Shown: in pieces, positions 4,199 through 9,938 of the stretch | Layout: the number at the start of each line of letters is the position of its first letter | Position numbering within the stretch: position 1 is the first letter of the stretch | The notes under the pieces: model-generated | The model's input: only the letters and a program-made list of their open reading frames with translations | Told to the model about the DNA's origin: nothing | Databases searched by the model: none | Assembly (NCBI GenBank): GCA_014804495.1 | Contig: JAAUZS010000001.1 | Coordinates: forward strand, 1-9,938 | DNA length: 9,938 nucleotides | Source: Lachnospiraceae bacterium | GTDB taxonomy: Bacteria; Bacillota; Clostridia; Lachnospirales; Lachnospiraceae | Direction: 5' to 3' | Made by a program: the position numbers and the translations under genes

Positions 4199-7090
4199 AT
4201 GCAAAAAAAGAAAAAAGGAATCGCAGTTCCCTTAATAGCAATAGCGGTTGTTTTTTTTGCTGTATTGGTCACAAGGGGATTTGGATCAACAGAGAATGAT
4301 ACGCCGAAGGTGCTTCCCGAGCTTTCACAGTCGGAGGATTCTTACGGGAAATATCTGAATCAGTATGAAAATGCTGCTTACCCTGATACAAAAATAGTGA
4401 TCCTTGGCGGAGAGTTTATAGAAGCAAGTGAAGGCTTTGAAAAGCTGGACGACTATGAGGAACTTGGAAATTCCTGTGCCCTGACATTGGAAGAGGGAAG
4501 TGTTACCTATGAAGTATCCGTGGAAGAAGAAGGATTTTATAATTTAAAACTTCTTTATTATCCCTTGGCAGGAAAGAACAATGAAATCGGCAGATCCGTC
4601 ATGGTAAACGGAGAAATTCCTTATGATGAGGCGCAGTATTTTGAATTTTCCAGAATATGGAAGGATGCGGAAGAAATAGAACGGGATGCCAGGGATAATG
4701 ATGTGAGACCGAGGCAGGAGGAGGCACCTGCATGGATTTCCTCCTACTTTAAAGACAGTGACGGATTTCATCAGGATGCCATGTATTTTTACTTTAACAA
4801 AGGCACAAATACCATTACGCTGGAGTCCACACAGGAACCGGTTGTGATTGGACAGATCATATTGGAGCAGGAAAAAGAAATCATTTCCTATGCGGAGTAT
4901 AAGAGCGCAAACGAAGCTGCGGGATATCAGACAGTAAATATGGAACCGATTAAATTGCAGGCGGAATATGCTGCATATAAATCCAATTCCACACTCTACC
5001 CTATTGCGGACAGGAGTTCGCCTTTAACGGAGCCTCAAAATCCTGCGAAGACAAGACTGAATACGATAGGAGGATCTAACTGGAGTTTGAACGGACAGTG
5101 GATTTCCTGGACAGTGTATGTTCCCGAGGATGGTCTGTATGAGATTGCATTGAAATATCGGCAAAATAAAAATCAGGGGGTGACGATTGTCCGGTCCTTG
5201 TATATTGACGGAGAAATCCCTTTTAAAGAAGCGTCACAGTTGCAGTTTTATTATGATAATGCATGGCAGATCACGAATTTGGGAAGCGAAGAAGAGACCT
5301 ATCAGTTTTATCTGACAGAGGGGACTCATTCTCTGGCGCTTATGGTTTCGCTTGACGAAGAGCTTGCAGAGATCCTACAGATTACGGATGAATGTGTGGT
5401 GGCTTTAAATACCGCATACAGACAATTGCTAATGGTGATAGGAACATCGCCCGATACGATGCGTGACTATCAATTAGAGACAAAAACACCGGAAGCGTTG
5501 GCAGTTTTACAGGAACAATATGAGATCATGCAGGTATTGGAGGAAAAAATAAACATTTATGCAAAGGGCTCGAAAGGAAGTCAGACAGCAACCGTACAGA
5601 ATCTGACGAATCAGCTTCGGATCATGACAGAGAGCCCGGAAAAAATTGCAAAACAATGGTCGGCATTTAAAGATAACATTGTCGCACTGAGTTCCTGGGA
5701 ATTATCCATGGAGCAGCAGCCTCTTGAAATTGATTACATACTGGTGGAAAAACCGGATGAACAGTTACCGAAAGTGAAGGCTGGATTTTTAAGCTCCAGT
5801 ATTTTTGAAATTCGGAAATTTGCTGCAAGCTTTGTAGAGGATTATGACAGTATCGGAAACGTATATAGTGAGGATGAGGCTCTGGAGGTCTGGATCTTAG
5901 CGGATGCTACCACAATCAACAGTCAGTCGGGAAGCGGACGGGATCAGGCGACGGTAGTTAAAGAACTTGTGGATAACTATTTTGTACCGCAGAACGGGAT
6001 TGCTGTTAATGTAAAGCTGGTCAATAAGGATGTACTGTTATCTGCAACCCTTGCAGGGGAAGGACCGGATGTGGCGTTAAACGTGGCAGGCAAGGAACCG
6101 CTCAACTACGCACTTAGAAATGCGGTGGTAGACCTGACACAGTTTGAAGACTTTGAAGAAACCGCAGGCTGGTTTTACGAGGATGCACTGACACAGTTTA
6201 CTTATGACGGCGGTATTTATGCGCTTCCGCAGACAATGTCTTTTCATGTGATGTTCTACCGGACGGATATTTTGGAGGAGTTGGGACTGAAAATACCGGA
6301 GACATGGGACGAATTTTATGAAGCGCTGGCAGTCATCCAGAAAAATAATATGAACATCGGAATTATCCCTGATTATACCTCTTATGCGATGTACCTGTAC
6401 CAGTACGGGGGAACGTATTATTCGGAGGATGATAAGGAATCGGCACTGGGCAGTGAAGAGGCGATTGCGGCCTTTAAACAGTGGTCCGGAAACTACTCTA
6501 ATTATAAGATGCCAATTACTTATGATTTTGCTAACCGTTTTCGTACCGGCGAGATGCCTTTGGCAATTGGTGATTATACCAATTACAATTACCTTTCCGT
6601 GTTTGCGCCGGAGATCAAAGGTATGTGGGGATTTACTCTTGTTCCGGGTTATGAGAAGGAAAACGGAGAGATTGACCACAGCGTATCGGCATGGGAGACG
6701 GCAACGATCCTGATGGCGACCAGCAGCAAAAAGGAAGAAGGCTGGGAATTCATGAAATGGTGGATGAGCGAAGAGACCCAGACGGATTACGGAAATGAGA
6801 TTGAAAATGTCCTTGGCGTTGCGGGAAGGGTGGCTACGGCAAACTTGGAGGCGTTGAATAATCTGCCATGGTCAAGTGCAGATTACAGGCAGCTTTTGGC
6901 ACAGCTTGTATGGGTGAAGGCAATCCCGGAGATCCCCGGAAGCTATTATCTGGAACGGAATATTAAGAATGCTTTTTATACCGTTTATGACGATAATGAA
7001 GATCCGAGGGAAGTGCTGCAGGACACCGTGATTACCATGAATGACGAGATTACGAGCAAACGGCGGGAATTTGGTCTGGATACGAAGTAG
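4199..7090 (+). CDS. Large membrane-anchored ABC sugar-binding protein with duplicated beta-sandwich modules
   Basis: A 963-residue extracellular solute-binding protein, about twice the usual length of some 420-550 residues. ATG 4199 is preceded by AGGAAGG with a 7-base gap. Residues 1-28 form a basic start and a hydrophobic segment, but no lipobox cysteine follows (the first Cys is residue 93), so it is probably held by an uncleaved membrane anchor. Two related beta-rich modules follow (about 60-225 and 245-520). The matched segments SVTYEVSVEEEGFYNLKL...VNGEIPYDEA (101-145) and WISWTVYVPEDGLYEIAL...IDGEIPFKEA (301-345) lie exactly 200 residues apart, and look like carbohydrate-binding (CBM6/35-like) folds. 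The second module seems split by a helical insertion (about 388-497). The C-terminal part (about 560-955) is a cluster-1 type sugar-binding domain: GPDVALNVAG, YALPQTMSFHVMFYRTDIL, IPETWDEFYEAL, WEFMKWWMSEETQ. The permeases follow directly. The ligand is inferred to be galacto-oligosaccharide from the GH53 neighbour. Confidence 0.9.
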   Translation: MQKKKKGIAVPLIAIAVVFFAVLVTRGFGSTENDTPKVLPELSQSEDSYGKYLNQYENAAYPDTKIVILGGEFIEASEGFEKLDDYEELGNSCALTLEEGSVTYEVSVEEEGFYNLKLLYYPLAGKNNEIGRSVMVNGEIPYDEAQYFEFSRIWKDAEEIERDARDNDVRPRQEEAPAWISSYFKDSDGFHQDAMYFYFNKGTNTITLESTQEPVVIGQIILEQEKEIISYAEYKSANEAAGYQTVNMEPIKLQAEYAAYKSNSTLYPIADRSSPLTEPQNPAKTRLNTIGGSNWSLNGQWISWTVYVPEDGLYEIALKYRQNKNQGVTIVRSLYIDGEIPFKEASQLQFYYDNAWQITNLGSEEETYQFYLTEGTHSLALMVSLDEELAEILQITDECVVALNTAYRQLLMVIGTSPDTMRDYQLETKTPEALAVLQEQYEIMQVLEEKINIYAKGSKGSQTATVQNLTNQLRIMTESPEKIAKQWSAFKDNIVALSSWELSMEQQPLEIDYILVEKPDEQLPKVKAGFLSSSIFEIRKFAASFVEDYDSIGNVYSEDEALEVWILADATTINSQSGSGRDQATVVKELVDNYFVPQNGIAVNVKLVNKDVLLSATLAGEGPDVALNVAGKEPLNYALRNAVVDLTQFEDFEETAGWFYEDALTQFTYDGGIYALPQTMSFHVMFYRTDILEELGLKIPETWDEFYEALAVIQKNNMNIGIIPDYTSYAMYLYQYGGTYYSEDDKESALGSEEAIAAFKQWSGNYSNYKMPITYDFANRFRTGEMPLAIGDYTNYNYLSVFAPEIKGMWGFTLVPGYEKENGEIDHSVSAWETATILMATSSKKEEGWEFMKWWMSEETQTDYGNEIENVLGVAGRVATANLEALNNLPWSSADYRQLLAQLVWVKAIPEIPGSYYLERNIKNAFYTVYDDNEDPREVLQDTVITMNDEITSKRREFGLDTK

Positions 7091-7102
7091 GAGATGTAGT
7101 TT

Positions 7103-8059
7103 ATGGATGAGTATAAAAATAAGCCAGTCTTACCATTGCTTTTGGCATATGGAAAGTTGAAGACGAAAGAGCTTTGGAAAGAGATGAAAAAGAATAAATC
7201 GGCGTATTTTATGATATTTCCGTATTGCCTGCTCTTTTTACTGTTTTTTCTGGTGCCGGTCTGCATTTCCATAGGACTCAGTTTTACGAACTTTAATGTA
7301 CTGGAGCCGCCGGAATTTGTAGGGTTACAGAATTACATTGATTTATTCTTTGCGGATGGTATCTTCTTGACGGCAGTGAAAAATACATTTATCTTTGCGA
7401 TCATCACGGGACCGGTTGGATATTTTATGGCACTGTTCATCGCATGGATGATCAATGATATTAAAAACAAAAAACTGAGAGCATTTATGACGCTCCTGTT
7501 TTATGCGCCGACCATTTCCGGTCAGGCGTACATCATCTGGAAATTCATTTTTTCCAGTGATCTTTACGGGATTGCAAATGGATGGCTGATGCGATTGGGT
7601 ATTATTAGTCAGCCGATTCTGTGGTTCGAAGATGCATCCTATTGTATGACAATCTCTATTGTTGTCATTCTCTGGATGAGTATGGGAACCGGGTTTTTGT
7701 CCTTTATTGCAGGGTTACAGAATGTAGACAGATCTCTTTACGAAGCAGGATATATGGATGGCGTGAAGAACCGTTTTCAGGAGTTGTGGTATATTACCCT
7801 GCCGTCCATGAAAGAACAGTTGCTCTTCGGCGCAGTCATGACAGTAACGAGTTCTTTTGCAATTCATGACCAACTGGCAGCGCTTGCGGGCTTTCCAAGT
7901 GTAAAATACTGTGTCCATACAGTAGTATCCCATTTGGTGGATTACGGAACGGTGCGGTTTGAAATGGGCTATGCGTCTGCTATCGCAACACTTCTATTTG
8001 TTGTCATGATTGCCTGTAATAAACTGATTCAGAAAATACTCGGAAAGGTTGGGCGATAA
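7103..8059 (+). CDS. ABC sugar importer permease, MalF/UgpA type
   Basis: A 318-residue inner-membrane permease of the carbohydrate uptake CUT1 type. A cytoplasmic basic N-terminus (about 1-33) precedes six predicted membrane spans, near residues 35-60, 93-117, 127-150, 171-200, 240-258 and 289-306. The ATPase-contacting EAA loop is clear at 214-234 (EAGYMDG...ITLP) between spans four and five. VPVCISIGLSFTNFNV followed by FVGLQNY is the usual start of the MalF/UgpA group. ATG 7103 is served by AGGAG, which overlaps the TAG stop of the binding-protein gene. It should pair with the next gene to form the translocation channel. No ATPase gene is nearby. Confidence 0.95.
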   Translation: MDEYKNKPVLPLLLAYGKLKTKELWKEMKKNKSAYFMIFPYCLLFLLFFLVPVCISIGLSFTNFNVLEPPEFVGLQNYIDLFFADGIFLTAVKNTFIFAIITGPVGYFMALFIAWMINDIKNKKLRAFMTLLFYAPTISGQAYIIWKFIFSSDLYGIANGWLMRLGIISQPILWFEDASYCMTISIVVILWMSMGTGFLSFIAGLQNVDRSLYEAGYMDGVKNRFQELWYITLPSMKEQLLFGAVMTVTSSFAIHDQLAALAGFPSVKYCVHTVVSHLVDYGTVRFEMGYASAIATLLFVVMIACNKLIQKILGKVGR

Positions 8060-8060
8060 C

Positions 8061-8948
8061 ATGAAAAATTTCATGAAAAAAAATCCTCTGTTAAGACATA
8101 AAAAGAGGGCAAATGCCAGTCATTCCGCAGCCGGAAATGTTGTCAGCTTTTTAATTTTGATCATCATGGGACTTTTTATGGCGCTGCCGATCATTTTGTC
8201 GGTATCAAATTCGCTGAAGCCACTGGAGGAATTGTTCGTATTTCCACCTAAATTTTTAGTGAGGAATCCGACTACAGATAATTTTACGGATCTGTTTACA
8301 CTGATGAGTGAATCCTGGGTGCCATTTACAAGGTATCTGTTCAATACCGTCTTTGTGACTGTAGCGGGAACATTTGGTCATATGCTGATTGCAAGTATGT
8401 GTGCTTTTGCACTGGCGAAGCGTAAGTTTCCGGGAGCAAAGCTGATCTTTGGAGTGATCATTACAGCGCTTATGTTTTCCGTACAGGTAACGGCAATCCC
8501 CAATTATCTGATTATGTCTAAAATAGGCTGGCTGGATACCTATGCTTCCCTGATCGTACCGGCAATTGCAAAACCTTTGGGACTGTTCCTTATGAAACAG
8601 TTTATGGAGCAGATTCCGGATGCGCTTTTGGAAGCGGCAAGGATTGATGGGGCAAAAGAATTTACGGTGTTCTTTAAAGTGGCGCTGCCGCAGGTAAAGC
8701 CTGCACTTCTTACCCTGCTTATTTTCTGCTTTCAGGATTTGTGGAACATACAGGGCGCAAACTATATTTACAGTGAGAATTTGAAAACACTTCCTTATGC
8801 ACTAAGCCAGATATCTGCGGCCGGCATCTCAAGAGCAGGTGTATCTGCTGCTGTAACGGTTATTATGATGACGGTTCCGATCATATTATTCATGCTCTGC
8901 CAGAGTAATATTGTGGAAACAATGGCTTCCTCGGGAATTAAGGATTAA
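8061..8948 (+). CDS. ABC sugar importer permease, MalG/UgpE type
   Basis: A 295-residue partner permease of the CUT1 group with about six membrane spans (near 28-49, 92-118, 128-146, 160-178, 205-225 and 261-280). The EAA loop EAARIDGAKEF...VALP is canonical at 181-200, and SNSLKPLEELFVFPPKF plus the NF motif after the first span are typical of MalG relatives. ATG 8061 is just one base after the stop of the upstream permease; GGAAAGG at 8042-8048 is 12 bases away, so translational coupling is likely. An in-frame TTG at 8049 overlaps the upstream gene but has no room for a ribosome binding site, and is rejected as the start. Confidence 0.95.
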   Translation: MKNFMKKNPLLRHKKRANASHSAAGNVVSFLILIIMGLFMALPIILSVSNSLKPLEELFVFPPKFLVRNPTTDNFTDLFTLMSESWVPFTRYLFNTVFVTVAGTFGHMLIASMCAFALAKRKFPGAKLIFGVIITALMFSVQVTAIPNYLIMSKIGWLDTYASLIVPAIAKPLGLFLMKQFMEQIPDALLEAARIDGAKEFTVFFKVALPQVKPALLTLLIFCFQDLWNIQGANYIYSENLKTLPYALSQISAAGISRAGVSAAVTVIMMTVPIILFMLCQSNIVETMASSGIKD

Positions 8949-8959
8949 GGAGGGATAGG

Positions 8960-9938
8960 ATGAGGCGAAGAAAAAGAAGATTTTTTCTGACTGCTGTGAT
9001 CATGGCAGTGGCCATGCTTGTGGATGTGGCAGTAGTACAGGCGGATATGCCTTATGATACCTATTCTTATAATTATTGGGGAGAAGAGGTGAAGGAACCG
9101 CATTCGTATCTGTATACCCAAACTATTTCGGAAACGGAGATTGGGACACCACTCAGCTATCCGTCGGATCTGTTTGTGACAGAAGATGCACTTTATGTTG
9201 CGGATACAGGAAATTCCAGGATTCTGGTGCTATCCACGAACGGGGAGCTTAAGATGGAAATCACTTTGGCAAAAGAGGTTTCCGATTCGTTAAAGAGTCC
9301 GCAGGGGGTTTTTGTAACGGAGGAAGGAGATATTTATGTTGCGGATACCGGAAACGGACGGGTGGTGGAGTATGACAAGGCCGGAAATTTTCTAAGACAA
9401 ATCGGGCGTCCGGTCACAACTCTGATTCCTGATACACAGGATTATTCACCAACAAAAGTTGTGGTGGATGCAGCCGGAAGAATCTACGTGATCGCATACG
9501 GGATCAATATGGGTCTGGTGGAGTTTAATCGTGAAGGGGAATTTCAGGGATTTATGGGGGCGACGCAGGTCAGTGTCAGTATGTTTACTTATATCTGGAA
9601 AAATTATTTTTCTACTCAGGCACAGAAGGACAGGATGGAGACGATCGTTCCTACGGAATACAGTAATATTTTTGTAGATAATGAAAGCTTCATCTATGCG
9701 ACGATCAATAATCTCTCCGATGACGACCGGGTAAGCGGTGCGGATGCCATCAGAAGGCTGAATCCCACCGGAACGGACATTTTAAGGCGGCTTGGACAAA
9801 ATGATATTATCGGGGATCTTGCCAGTACCACTTTCGGTTATGACTGGTCTTCCTTTGTGGATGTGGCAGCAACAGACTATGGTTGTTATTTTATTCTGGA
9901 TGAAACAGACGGAAAAATCTTTGCTTACGATTACGATG
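8960..9938 (+). CDS. Secreted NHL-repeat beta-propeller protein, 3'-truncated by the window edge
   Basis: The frame is open from ATG 8960 to the last base (326 codons visible). AAGGAGGG at 8947-8954, overlapping the permease stop, is a very strong ribosome binding site. Residues 1-28 are a signal peptide: MRRRKRRFF basic start, hydrophobic core, and a VQA cleavage site before Asp29. The mature start PYDTYSYNYWGE is followed by NHL-type blades: YPSDLFV...LYVADTGNSRILVL (67-91), SPQGVFV...IYVADTGNGRVVEY (113-138), a diverged third blade (163-199), a fourth around 234-278 and part of a fifth (297-326). A short helical stretch (about 209-226) separates the third and fourth. No catalytic residues are recognisable. 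NHL propellers generally mediate binding. Its position suggests a cell-surface partner of the sugar importer, but its function is unknown. The C-terminus, which could hold an anchor, is not visible. Confidence 0.88.
   Translation, partial: MRRRKRRFFLTAVIMAVAMLVDVAVVQADMPYDTYSYNYWGEEVKEPHSYLYTQTISETEIGTPLSYPSDLFVTEDALYVADTGNSRILVLSTNGELKMEITLAKEVSDSLKSPQGVFVTEEGDIYVADTGNGRVVEYDKAGNFLRQIGRPVTTLIPDTQDYSPTKVVVDAAGRIYVIAYGINMGLVEFNREGEFQGFMGATQVSVSMFTYIWKNYFSTQAQKDRMETIVPTEYSNIFVDNESFIYATINNLSDDDRVSGADAIRRLNPTGTDILRRLGQNDIIGDLASTTFGYDWSSFVDVAATDYGCYFILDETDGKIFAYDYD

Noticed and set aside
6077..6679. 200-codon reading frame on the minus strand
   Set aside because: It is antisense to the conserved sugar-binding domain, has no ribosome binding site or protein motif, and is explained as a shadow of codon structure in the + strand gene.
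9192..9348. 16-base direct repeat (TTTATGTTGCGGATAC at 9192 and 9333)
   Set aside because: It encodes the conserved YVADTGN motif in two successive NHL blades, so it reflects protein repeat structure and not a separate DNA element.
1..9938. CRISPR array, tRNA or rRNA gene, insertion sequence or prophage element
   Set aside because: No regularly spaced repeats, cloverleaf-like segments, transposase motifs or terminal inverted repeats were seen on either strand.

Overview
The window looks like a chromosomal segment from a low-to-moderate GC Firmicute, most likely a gut-type Clostridia/Lachnospiraceae organism. The grounds are strong AGGAG-type ribosome binding sites, a sigma-A-like promoter, a clostridial-style HtpG, and an ABC sugar importer with a very large substrate-binding protein. 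The genus cannot be fixed from this sequence alone. All recognisable genes are on the + strand.

Layout. Positions 1-1692 hold the C-terminal part of htpG (Hsp90 chaperone), whose start lies outside the window. It carries two acidic inserts, one built from a 45-bp tandem repeat. Positions 1693-2089 are intergenic, with weak-to-moderate terminator-like hairpins, two possible promoters and four copies of a TGCGCA operator-like core arranged as two inverted-repeat pairs. From 2090 to the window end lies one tightly packed apparent operon: a LacI-family regulator (2090-3091), a GH53 endo-beta-1,4-galactanase without signal peptide (3105-4151), a 963-residue membrane-anchored solute-binding protein with duplicated beta-sandwich modules (4199-7090), two MalF/MalG-type permeases (7103-8059 and 8061-8948), and the start of a secreted NHL-repeat beta-propeller protein (8960 to the edge).

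Working model (inference). Beta-1,4-galactan oligosaccharides, released outside the cell by some other enzyme, are captured by the large solute-binding protein, imported through the two permeases, and cut inside the cell by the GH53 enzyme. The LacI-type protein probably senses the sugar and represses its own operon through the TGCGCA sites. No ATPase gene is present, so the importer probably uses a shared MsmX/UgpC-type ATPase encoded elsewhere. The role of the NHL protein is unknown; its place directly after the permeases suggests a surface function tied to uptake.

The most unusual points are the architecture of the solute-binding protein (two related beta-sandwich modules, the second apparently split by a helical insertion, and no lipobox cysteine), the cytoplasmic GH53, the paired operator arrangement, and a hairpin abutting the ribosome binding site of the binding-protein gene.
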